Positions 36,291 through 46,904 of a stretch of 64,000 nucleotides of DNA are shown in pieces. Positions within the stretch are counted from its first letter, which is position 1, and each line of letters begins with the position of its first letter. Under the pieces are notes generated by a model. That model saw only the letters and a program-made list of their open reading frames with translations, searched no databases and was not told the DNA's origin. Both the position numbers and the translations under genes were made by a program. This stretch comes from Apostichopus japonicus (taxonomy: Eukaryota; Echinodermata; Holothuroidea; Aspidochirotida; Stichopodidae): positions 22,802,501 to 22,866,500 of the forward strand of contig NC_092580.1 of assembly GCF_037975245.1 (NCBI RefSeq), written 5' to 3'.

Positions 36291-39200
36291 ATGGGAGTTA
36301 CATGGTAAAACCTACTTAAATCTTGCTATTTCTTTGACAATGGATTTGAAGGAACTGAAGGTTGTGTAAATTACGTGAACCGCTAGCTCAATGTAGCTTT
36401 TAAGTTATGTATTCTACAGTAGTACAAAATGAACAACCCAAATATAACTAATGGCGCTATGGTGTCCCGTAACTATTACCGGTTTTGCGATAATACAGTA
36501 GTTACATACAACACCACTTAGTTTTAAAGTATTGTGTTGTGAAACGCACTGGATGGGTTATGAACTAACAAAACACCAAAAAGCCGCACAAAGAATGGAA
36601 CCGTTAGGTTTTCATGTATGTGGGAGGTGCAGTCATGTTATTCAATGACTACCTGACAGATCAGGTCAGCCTTAACTTTAACTGGATATTCAACTGATAA
36701 TGATAAACCTTATTGATTGATCATCCTGTTTTATCCAAATCAGTTGGCAGTCTATTGGCTTATTAGGCCTACTTGGCCAATAATCCTGCTATTCCTTTAG
36801 AGCATCTGTCCAGGGGTAATCCTGGTTTATTAATTGATGAATTAAGATTTCTGTTTGAGAAAGTATATTGAGAAAGTATATTGACCTAAAAATCTGACTG
36901 AAAATTGGCTACATATATGTACACATATGAAGCATCACGATTCACGAATGAAAATGAAGGTTTTGTAGCAAGAACATTCATTTGCTTAATAGTAGCAATA
37001 AGCAAAAGTCATTGAATACAACGTGAAGTTGACGGAAGCTTTGTGAATGATATAAATCATTTGCTTGTTTCATCAACAGAACAATTTTCAAACACATTTC
37101 CAAATTTTTCTTATTGCAGTCTTACACAATGGCCTGTTGCAGACGGGAAGAGTATGCAACAAACTGTCGACTTCTTGACGAAGAAAGCTGAATTTATGGG
37201 AGCGGTAAAAACGGGAACGTTCACAGTTGACTGCGATACATTCTATGCTGCAGGTAATCGAACATGAAATGCTGTCATGAATGATATGACAAGAACCATT
37301 TAATTTGAAATTCTGAAAAATACAGAACTTTGAGAGCAATGTCCTATGTTCTGAAAAAGGTGTGGTACCTGTACTATCTGATAAGGTTCAAGAATGGGGA
37401 ACATGCAAGGAAGACACAAGAGATGTCTTTAGTTGACAAAAGTCAGGGCTCATCTGCTGATTAGTTTCTATTCACTCTCAGGAAATTATTCCCAGTGGAA
37501 TGCATGGTATATTGAACTTTATGTGCAGCACAAACTTTATGTACTAGGTTACTTTTAATTGTGAATATATTACATCTTGTAACTAACAACAGATAGCACG
37601 GTTTAGTATTTCTGTAAGAAATTTTTTTTCGAAGATTTTTACTAAGGTATGATTTTTTTTCTCATTGTAGACTCTCAGAAATGTATCAATGTCTTACACA
37701 ACAGTGAATATCCAACGTCAAGTTTCTCGATAACAGATACAAATATCAGCCTAGTTAGCGATACTGGATTTGATGCCATACTTCAGAAGCTAAAAGGGTT
37801 TTACTCCACCAAAATGTCCAGTAGAATCGAATCGAAAGGCAAGAAATATCAGCTGGCAGATTTTATAGTCAAAGTAGGCATTGTGTCCATTGGATCATCG
37901 AACAGAGGTATTCTCGTTGAGGTGAGTGTCATTAATGTGGCCTGATTGCCAGGCAAAACATGGCTGTAATGAAAAAATCCTTTATTAATGCTTAAAGATC
38001 AATGTTGTGTCTTTCAACAGCACTGATGCAAAGCAATGTCACTGTAATTTTATGACAGCCTTTTCTCTGTCCTAATTGTATGCAAAACAGGCCAATTAAC
38101 ACTTACTATAATAATAATAATAGACATTTATAATGCGCCGGTATCCGTCAAAAAAGACGCTCATGGCGCAGTGACACAAACAGTGCGACAGCAAAACAAA
38201 TAACAGTAAACATAGTACAAGACAAAAATGCAAGCAAAAATAGGCAACAATGAACAATTAATTAAACATTTTTCATCAGATGAGTCTTGAGAGATCGTTT
38301 AAAAGAAGCAAGAGATGGACTGTGTTTTACATGATCTGGAAGGCTGTTTTCCACAGACAAGGGACAGCAGCAGCAAAAGCTCTTAAGCCCCATGATCGAT
38401 TTGACATTTATTGTGTGATCTCATGAAACTACGATTTGCGTGATATAGTTGCAGAAGTTCTGAAAAATAGAATGGCGAAGTCCCAACAAAATAGCGATAT
38501 GTGAAAATCAATATTTTAAAAATAATTCGGTCTTTGATCGGGAGCCAGTGTAATTCTCTCAGAATATGTGCAACATATTCCCTTGGCTTGGAACGGGTGA
38601 CCATTCGTGCAGCAATGTTCTGTAGTCTTGCAAGACGGTTGATTTGTATTTCTGGTAGACCGTAAAGGAATGAATTTCCCATGTCAACGCGTGATGTGAC
38701 GTATGCATGCACTAGTTGTTCTGTAGCATTCTGTGTAAGGTATTCCTAATAAGACCAAGGTTGCGAAGATGAAATGCAGCATTTCGAGACATTAAGGTAA
38801 TGTGATCATTTAATGACATATTGGCATCAAATATTGTACCCAGATTCCGCACTTTTGTTGATGTAGTTATGTTTGTGGTACCAATGCGAGAGAGAGAGTA
38901 CTTGGCAGACCAATCGTGGAAATTATTTATACCAAATTGTATGTTGCAATAACTTAATCTTCCATTTCTTGTAATATATGTCTCCAAGAATAAGGCAAGA
39001 CAAACTAAGGAAGTATTGTCATTTTGTGTATTTTTTTGGTCCCTAAATGTTTCAGATTTTGTTGCTTTAATTATAAAATTTTATGGGAATTCTCTATATT
39101 GCTGTTCGACTAATTAAGCATGTAGTATTTGGGCAGTGTTTATTAAAACATGTAGTATTAAACTCATTTTCAAATTGAACTCACTTTCAACTGTTATTCT

Positions 39201-39550
39201 CTTTTCTTCAATGAAATGTCACAATGGTTATCCCTCGGTGATTTTGTCTAGCCTTTACTATTCGTCTTTCTATGATCGATTTCCGTTACAATTTACCAGA
39301 TTTGTTTCATTTTCATGACTGACGATCTCACATTTATTTTATCTTAAAGGTGGAGTATACGCCATGTGTAATCATTCAAGATTGCTGGGTACTCCTCACA
39401 GAATTCATGCAGGGTTTTCTTGGAAATGTCTTTGTACTGAAAGTTCCCAGCACTTTTACCAACAAACCGGACAATTACCAACCATTGGATACAATACATC
39501 AGTATCTTGACCAGTTCAATCAATTCAGGAAGCAAGTAACCCCAAGGTGA
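36291..39550 (+). CDS. MED20: Mediator complex subunit 20 (MED20), 4 exons, 199 aa
   Basis: Head-module subunit of Mediator, the nuclear bridge between activators and RNA polymerase II. Coding exons: 36291-36304, 37120-37253, 37671-37921 and 39350-39550. Together they make exactly 600 nt including the stop; all introns are GT-AG. The 14-nt first exon joins to give [20 protein letters not shown], matching the conserved N-terminus of animal MED20. Exon 3 has [13 protein letters not shown] and [20 protein letters not shown]. Exon 4 has [20 protein letters not shown] and ends [16 protein letters not shown]. Human MED20 is ~212 aa. Intron 3 holds an antisense LINE fragment. The start codon is only 97 bp from a transposon terminus, so little ancestral promoter remains directly upstream. 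Confidence 0.96.
38105..38990 (-). mobile_element. 5'-truncated, frameshifted L2/CR1-like LINE in MED20 intron 3
   Basis: On the minus strand: [20 protein letters not shown], then after a +1 frame change near 38725 [35 protein letters not shown] and [20 protein letters not shown]. These are hallmark segments of the L2/CR1 reverse-transcriptase tail. The 3' end carries a short ATT-type tail (38110-38125 on the plus strand), as expected for this group. It is dead: truncated at the 5' end and frameshifted. Confidence 0.87.
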
Positions 39551-42282
39551 TGGTAGCGGTACCTTCCTTTAGAAAACATTTAACAAATCCACACATCTAA
39601 TTGTGGGTTAAAGAGGAGGACAGCCGAGAGTTGGCAAAATGTCATGAAAGTGGAAATCACAAACAAGCAGACTTCTAGTAACCCGAGTCTGTACTCATAC
39701 TGAAGCACCGTTTTTTCTGTTTGGCATTTTTAGGTTTGTAGTCGTACTTGCACTCAGCAAAAGTGACAATTATGTACTTTTTACCTATGGGTTTAAACTT
39801 GGTACCTTTTACTCATAACATTTGCCCTCATACTACAAGTGTGGGAACAAGTCACAACAGAGAGTAGACAGAGTGACACTTTCATGGATCTATACGCAAA
39901 CTGCTGGAGATGGAGAATATTCAGAGTAGAGATACACAGGACACTTCTTAAAAGCTTGGTAACTGACAGATTACCAGAGTGTGATGCCACTTATTCAGGG
40001 TCCTTTTTCATGTGTAATCAATTTTTAAGTATGCAGCTGTTGATAGCTGTAGAGGAACCCTGACTGGGTATAATAACACATCATGAATGGCTGTCAGTTT
40101 CAAAGATTCTACCTTGATTTAAAACCAGTGACTGCAGTAGAAGGTTGATCACAATTCAAAAGTCACATGCACCATAGAGGGACGTACAGACTCTGGACAA
40201 TTTCATTTTCTCATTTAATTTAAAGAACATTGAAAGTTGGTTATATATCTTGTGAAAAATATAGTCCATTTGGATGATGAATTTCTTATCCACGGTGTCA
40301 ATGTACTATGTATATTAATACTATGTGTTCTTTTGTAGTATGTTCTTACAATTTCAATCAAATATCTGCTAGAACTAGGTTACCAATTGCCAAATCTTGA
40401 TTTAATTATATCAATAACCAGAGCAGTAGAAGAATCATAGACAGTTCCCTAGACATGTTCAGTGTGGTCTGACAGGTTAAATGCTCGTATCCTGCATTTC
40501 AAATCATACTTAGACTTTCTTTGCAAGAACTAATTTTGTTATTCCAAGCCAGCATGTGTTTTCTCCCACTAGTTCTGGTCTAGTGACTTCACCAAGATTC
40601 AGCTGTATGCATGGTAGGGTGCTCAAGGACTTGCAGGTCTGCAAACCCAATTAGAGCCAGATTGTTTTTCCTTTTCTTGGCTGACAGAGTTTTGCCTGCA
40701 AGCTGCCTATTAAGAACCTGTTTCATAGGGGATGTAACCTTTGGTTTCTTATGTCTCTTTAGATATAACTGTAGAATTTGCAGGACAGAAGAATATCCAA
40801 CTTCATTTTATCAAATATGTGTCTTACCCCAAATTACTCTGCTTTCGCTTTGAAGTTATTTGGATGACTCAATTTACACCAGTTGAGCCGATACATGGAA
40901 TAATTCATCACATTTTCTTAGCTAATGTTTGACAAGAAAATAAAATCTGAAGACTATTTCTAATTTGTTCTTGGTATCAATTTATTTATTTCTGGTAAAC
41001 AATTAGCTGATTTATCTGTTCAACCATTACAGCAAAATCTACTGCTTTCCACCATGATTGCAAATACAGTTTTACTTATAAAGAAATATCTGCACAACAG
41101 TGAAAACTGTTATCCTAGGTACGTAAAGCCAAAGTACATCAATGGATCATAAGTAATGGAAGAAACTTATTATTTCAATATGAAAGTCATCTGCTTTCAA
41201 GAGATTGTGTTCTTAACATCTTCCCCTCCAACATCACCCACATGATTCCCCCCCCCCTCCCCAACCCACCAACATTAACTCAGGCAAACAGAAATGTTCA
41301 TCCTTCTAACATTACACGATCATTAATGGGAATGTTGAAGTTCTTAAAGTAGAGACCCCAACTTTTCTTCATTTCCTGCAAAACAGTTCACAAGGAGAGA
41401 GTGTCGTTCTTGAATTCATTTAAGTCGCTAGATCATGTGGAGATGGGTCTTCCTCATAATTTCTTCAGTTACTCATTGTCTATAACCACAAAGATGAGCA
41501 CCTTCAGAGCAAAGCTGTGTTGGTCTCAGTTACACTCTAGAGTGAACTCAAAGCTACACGTCCATCTTCAGTTCCAATCACCTTCAATTCTCATGGATGC
41601 AACTTCCAGTAATACGCCCAGGCCTGAGGAATAACGGAACAACTCAAAATTTTAGAACAACATAAATCTTCCAATGACGACATGTGAAATCTTGTAGAGT
41701 TACGGGGGGAAATAGAACTTGTAGAGCAAAAGAGAAATGTCAGAAAAAACATGGAAAAACTAAAAGGGGATCAAACAAAGCAGGTCTCTATGCTAGAACA
41801 AAAAACCTTGAGTAAATGGGTGAGTATCCAGCATTATAGTAACACTCGGGGGTACAACACAAAACATTTTTTCTCTAGGAATATTTGGCTGTCATTATAA
41901 GTTATGTTTCATGGAACTGTGGAGGCAGGGGTGGGGGGGGGGGGGGGTGTTAATAACAGGCATCAGATTCAAACTGACTCTGAGGATACAGTAAACCAAC
42001 AAAGGGACACCCGACTGAAAAAGCATGATAATAGGGAAGACATTTTCGGCTAGAATGGGATCTGAACCAATTATCTTGCCCTGTACTACCGACTGACCTA
42101 TCCATGATTCTTATTAACACAACTTCTGTGGGTGACATTCAGAAGCCACTGTACATTGCAAGTCATGTAATCAAGTATCACAAAACCAGATTCATTCAAT
42201 ACAACCTAGAAAGCTTTCTCAAACTTGGTTTTTAAATGAAGTAATCACCTTTTGATTTCCCCCTGTGATACTGGCAGCTGCC
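39551..42282. other. MED20 3' flank and MED20-TOMM6 intergenic region
   Basis: No confident gene. The first AATAAA on the plus strand I noticed past the MED20 stop is at 40939-40944, which would imply a ~1.4 kb 3' UTR. A possible decayed coding stretch lies at ~41385-41819. A G-run is at ~41933. Confidence 0.4.
41385..41819 (+). pseudogene. Possible decayed coding sequence with a coiled-coil-like segment
   Basis: From 41688 an open stretch reads NLVELRGEIELVEQKRNVRK and then NMEKLKGDQTKQVSMLEQKT, rich in Glu, Lys, Leu and Gln with heptad-like spacing, ending at a good donor (TGG then GTGAGT, 41820). The same frame continues upstream across a TGA with similar composition (GITEQLKILEQHKSSNDDM) and further stops interrupt it to ~41385. 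This could be a dead gene fragment or chance. I cannot assign a family. Confidence 0.22.
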
Positions 42283-44173
42283 TCAACTTGGAGCTACCGC
42301 CGGAGCAATGAGTTCGATGGTGGAAAACTCTCGAGCAAACCAAACCCCTACTCCAAATAGAACCAGGTTTTTCAGAGTATTCCTGTTGGCAGAGAAAAGT
42401 AATAAATATCTTGTTATTTACCATTTTGAAGTAGCCCTCATGATTTAATGAATATCAAATTGAATCTGATGTCAGACTATTAAGAAATATAGTCAGGATG
42501 CTTCTGGTTGTGTGCCTGTATAGCACTCCTGTTACACACCAATCTGATTTTAGTTTTTCTTCAAATTTTGGATAAGTCTGTTATTTCCAGAGTTGGATTG
42601 TTCCATTTATTTGTGGGGGTATTTAACAGCAGCAAAGAGTTTTTGTCCTTTGACAAAACACCTGACTGGCATTATTGAGTAAAATTCTTTCACTAACATT
42701 ATTTAAAATTAATTAAAATACATAAGGGATGTAGAGTGTCCTTCTCAAATGATTTTGGGAAACATGAAACAACTCTTTTGCAGTACAATACCCCTAATAT
42801 ATAAATGGAACAATCAAAACCAGGGGAACTAGAGACATGAGTGTTCATTTTTCTTAGACCTCAAACAATGATCTGAGCTACCCAACAGATGTACTGTATT
42901 TGCCTGATCTGTTATCTCCAACTTTGCTGTAATGTAAATTGCCAAATCAGCACAGAAAATTTTTGCTTTTTTCTATTAAGCTTAAAGATTCGTACTGTAG
43001 TACATGCAAACTGTTGTAAGTGCTGTTGCTAGTTTCATATGAATGCACTTTCAACTGAACATAACACAAGACCATTTCTGTGTAATACTGCCCAGTGCTA
43101 TTAAAATAAGTAACACAGCATTGTGGCTTTGCTAGTACCCCCATCTAAGGGTGAAAGCCACAATGAAAGCTATCCTATGCACATTTCATAATAGAAGAAA
43201 CACCTGTTTCACTTAATAAATTCACTACTTCATAAACAAACTGAAATTTCTATATATTTTAAGGATATTCGTTGCTAGGACTGGAGTAGGACTGAGAAGA
43301 AGAAAAACTCATATGCAGGACATTTTTCAATGCAGATATGTTCAATTGTCTAAATAAGTATTTCAAGTCTCCGAAAATAAATATCTGAAATTGCAAAAGT
43401 TTAATTTAGGAAAGTACATGGAATTTCCTGTGAACCAAAAATATTTCCGAATGCCATGGGTAACCACATTGAATTTGTATGACAAATGGTCGTACTGTCA
43501 GGTATATCGATGTGAATCATATTAGTATTACCTACTGAACGCATTCTTGGCAGATGCCAAGGCCTTATCCAGGTTAGCCTATTATTCATAGTTACTATAC
43601 CAATGATACTGGGTAGATAGAAAGTCAATATGTAAGTAATCCTAAGAATAGCAAAGCCTAGGTAATCCTAAGTAATACTAAGTATATATATTGTATTCTA
43701 TATATGTTAAATGTACACTAAGGAATGTCATCTGTCTCTGTGACAGATGAGAAGATGAGAGTAATAGATCAGTAGAGCATACACTACCACCGTGTGCAGT
43801 TGTGTATTCCCTGAGTTGTCTCTACAGTACGACCGGAGTACAACTACAAGTTTGAGGAAATGTGTACAATGCCATGGTGTTATGAAGGCCTAACCTAGGC
43901 CAACGCCATCTAATTCTAAGTCTAAGTATTACTAGGCTTAGCATATTGTAGCGTATATATGTATTGTAAGCCTATACTAGTCTATAGCCTAGGCGACTGT
44001 TTGCCTAAATGAGGTTGACAAATATCTCGTTATGCTCTGTTTGGGTTGGCATAATGTTAAAGTTAAGTTAGTTCAAAAGGAACAGTCGAAGACCTTTTAA
44101 ATTCGTCTTTGTAAAATGATTTTATAACGCTCCATGCAGATGGTCTCGCTGTTTTGGGCCTTTCTGCCTCCAT
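42283..44173 (-). CDS. TOMM6: Mitochondrial import receptor subunit TOM6 (TOMM6), 2 exons, 59 aa
   Basis: Small tail-anchored subunit that stabilises the TOM complex in the outer mitochondrial membrane. Coding exons on the minus strand are 44173-44094 and 42382-42283, 180 nt with the stop. Exon 1 reads MEAERPKTARPSAWSVIKSF then YKDEFK. Exon 2 completes the Arg and continues NTLKNLVLFGVGVWFAREFS to the C-terminal IELIAPAVAPS. This matches the conserved TOMM6 C-terminus (helix with GVW.AR, then LMAP-like end), and human TOMM6 is a similarly short 74 aa. The membrane segment is ~residues 29-44. The acceptor is CCAACAG. The donor is GTCTTC, weak but GT-AG. The ATG context is GAAATGG. It lies 2.7 kb past MED20 in the opposite orientation. 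Confidence 0.88.
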
Positions 44174-44875
44174 TTCTGCACTGAGTGGAATTAAATTAAC
44201 GTTGGCAACATTACACGATAGTAGCACATGTCTAGATATGTGCGCTATATACAGTGCATGATCTACATTTATGGAGCGCGATTGAAGCAAAAGAAAAGAT
44301 AAAGCAATAACATTGAAGGTGGTTGCATATACGGTATGGCTAGAAGATAATAAATAGGTCGGAGGTCCACAAGCTCATTTTCTAGACGAGAACACTTAAA
44401 AGTTAATACAAAAGTCAACAATTATAGCAAGTCACTTTATGAAAAGTAACAGGTCGGTCCCAAATCGATGCCCAAGTCCACTGGCGGAGAAACAGGGGGG
44501 GTTGGGGGGGTTTTAACCCCCCCACTTTTTGAAGAGGGGGGGTTGGCCCACACAATCAACCCCCCCTAGTTTTTGCCAGTAATGTTCTGTTATAGCCTAT
44601 GTTATGTGCTCCAAATGGCATAATAAATCAAATTATTATATTTGAAATTGTTAAAGTCATTTCAACCTTTTACCGGTAGGCTACATCAACAATTAACGAC
44701 CGAAAACCGAGTTAGAATTGACCCATACATTATTTCTAGCCCCTTTCCCCCACCTTGCGCATTGGAACTTGTAGCTCATAGCGCTAACTTCACCCCACAA
44801 CAGACATACACAAAATAACGTTTTGTTGCTGTTGAATAGCTTTGGATCTGTATACACTTGCCAACTTCAACTAGG

Positions 44876-46227
44876 TGAAGGAAGGAAAAGAAAAAGAAGA
44901 AAGAGAAAAGGAGAAAAGGATGGAGTAGAAAATACGGCAAGAAAACGGGAAGAGAAAGAGGAACAGTGACAAAATTATTCGAATTTGTGAGGCAAACAGC
45001 AGATATCACATCATATCAGTGAGCATGAAAATGGCGTTCCACGATAAACAGCCTCCAAACCATGGGCGCAGATCCTGGTGAGGACTGCGGGACGCGTCCC
45101 CACCAACTTTTTCAATAGCGGGGACATGATATACCGTGTCCCCACCAATTTGTCTTGACCATAGCTGCATTTCAAGTTCCCCTGTATTGAACTTTGGCGC
45201 AGTTTGATCCAGCATTGTGCAAATGACATGCAGCAGTTCTCATTTTATTGTATTTTATCCACAGTTGTTAAATATAGGACGGAAATCGCATTTGCGGCAG
45301 TCTATATTTGTTTTCTGGGAGAGGACCCCAGACCCATCGTATATACAAAAGTCTACTTGGATTATTTGTCCCCTGATTTTCCTTCTGTAGACGCCCATGT
45401 ATTTCTCCAAACTAAATTTCTAAGCCATGAGATCTAAAACTTAAGGAGGTTTAGGAGCATCATTAGGTCTGGGAAGTGTTATTTCCGGCGATCTGGGAGG
45501 TATATTTGCCCAAAAAAATCGTACGCTACGCGCGAACCCATGGTCGCGCTCCGCTTAGATAGTGTCATAGAACAGACACGCGTCCCCACCATTATCCAAG
45601 ACTGATCTGCGCCCATGCTCAAAACTGTCGATGTGTGTAGTGTTCGGTTTCGGAAATATGTGGTGTATTTTTATTTCCTTCAACGAAATTTTTTAGTAGC
45701 CGTCTGAATTTTCGAAAATTCCCTAACCAACATTCTTCATCATACTTCATCATACTCGTGCAATTTTGACCCGTCTGTTAGGGTTTGAAGGAGGTTTTTC
45801 TATATCGGTTGTCCATAGATGATATTTTGTGCAACATTATGGGTATGTTTTGAAGTGAATTTATTCACGAGAATTGTGAATTTTCAAATTCTGAACAGTG
45901 GGGCTGACGGATATTGTGGGCCGCGATGAAGAATCACCTACAAAAGCAATGATCCACAGGATATGTGATGAAGTCGAACATGATGTGTGACTGGTGACAA
46001 TCTTCAAAAAGGTTATAGATGAGAAAAAAAGTATTTGGAAAAAACTTGGTTCTCAGGCAAAAGTGTACATATGGTTGGTCAGTTTCAAGCCCGAGAAGTG
46101 CCATTTCCGGTGATCTGGGGGTACCAAAACCAGAAATTTGCTTGTACGCTGCGCGCTAACCTATGGTGGCGCTCCGCTTAGATAGTAATACGCGCCCCCG
46201 GGTTAGAAAATCCTGCATACGCCCCTG
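44876..46227 (+). mobile_element. Family B copy 2 (5'-truncated, nested)
   Basis: Begins within the polypurine tract and ends with AATCCTGCATACGCCCCTG. It is colinear with 22379-24524 outside the insertions. Shared landmarks are GTGAGCATGAAAATGGCG, GTGTGTAGTGTTCGGTTTCG, GGGGCTGACGG and AAGTGTACAT. The left terminus is missing. It hosts the 45061-45617 element, whose empty site is seen in copy 1 at ~23172. Confidence 0.75.
45061..45617 (+). mobile_element. Element with CATGGGCGCAGATCC ends nested in family B copy 2
   Basis: Ends CATGGGCGCAGATCC and GATCTGCGCCCATG. Flanks CTCCAAAC and CTCAAAAC match at 7 of 8. The paralogous empty site GCCTCAAAACTGTC at ~23172 confirms the insertion. The shared module is at ~45465-45565. 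Related to 34152-34998 by its termini. Confidence 0.85.
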
Positions 46228-46390
46228 GTTAAATGCAGCTTTTCAAGGCCTGGGCAGTGCCATTTACTGCAATCTGGGAGGCAATATTTGCCAAAAAATT
46301 CTTGTGCACTTCGCGCCAACTTATGGTGGCGCTCCACGTAGATAGTGAGCCAGCAGTTATGACTTTTTATTTCATCAATGGCCTGCAACC

Positions 46391-46688
46391 CAGGCGCGTA
46401 GCCAAGGGGGGGGGGCGAAGGGGGCAGCCGCCCCCCCCCCCCTTGAGCATATTTTTTACAAAAGTTTTTAAGGTGTTTATGATATCGCTAGTATTTTCAA
46501 AAGAGAAAATGCTAAGATACAACTAACAAGGCATGGGAAGTGCCATTTCCGGCGATCTGGGAGGCATTTACAGCCAAAATTTTCTTGTACGCTTCGCGCC
46601 AACTCTTGGTGGCGCTACGCTTAGATAGTTTGCAATGCCGAATCTACAGTTTCGCCCCTCCCTTGGCAAATTCCTGGCTACGCGCCTG
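46391..46688 (+). mobile_element. hAT-like miniature element, family A (intact, 298 bp, nested)
   Basis: Ends CAGGCGCGTAGCCAAGG and CCTGGCTACGCGCCTG. Perfect 8-bp duplication CTGCAACC (46383-46390 and 46689-46696). It is inverted and colinear relative to 279-571. The left end carries a G-run, then GCAGCCGC, then a C-run, able to form a hairpin. Shared module at ~46530-46630. Confidence 0.9.
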
Positions 46689-46904
46689 CTGCAACCCCCC
46701 CACTTCTGACAAGAAATCTCCGCCACTGCCCAAGTCGGTCCCAAAAGTCTAGCCTCAAATTGGTCTTATATACTAAACAAAAATGAAGAAAGCGTTCTGT
46801 CTGTTTCTCCCTAACGTTACATATCCAAGATGAACTGGTAATTTTGTCTTACGAAAATTATAGAAATTCGCCAATCCATTGAAAATGAATTCCTCTTTTT
46901 TTTT

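Larger units (their letters stand above)
44479..46728 (+). mobile_element. hAT-like element, outer shell of a second nest (2,250 bp)
   Basis: Ends CACTGGCGGAGAAAC and TCTCCGCCACTG. Perfect 8-bp duplication CCCAAGTC (44471-44478 and 46729-46736). A G-run/C-run hairpin (GGGGGGGTTTTAACCCCCCC) lies inside the left end. It contains a truncated family B copy (with a further insertion at 45061-45617) and an intact family A copy (46391-46688). A degenerate shared module at ~46245-46350 appears to be its own. Confidence 0.87.
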
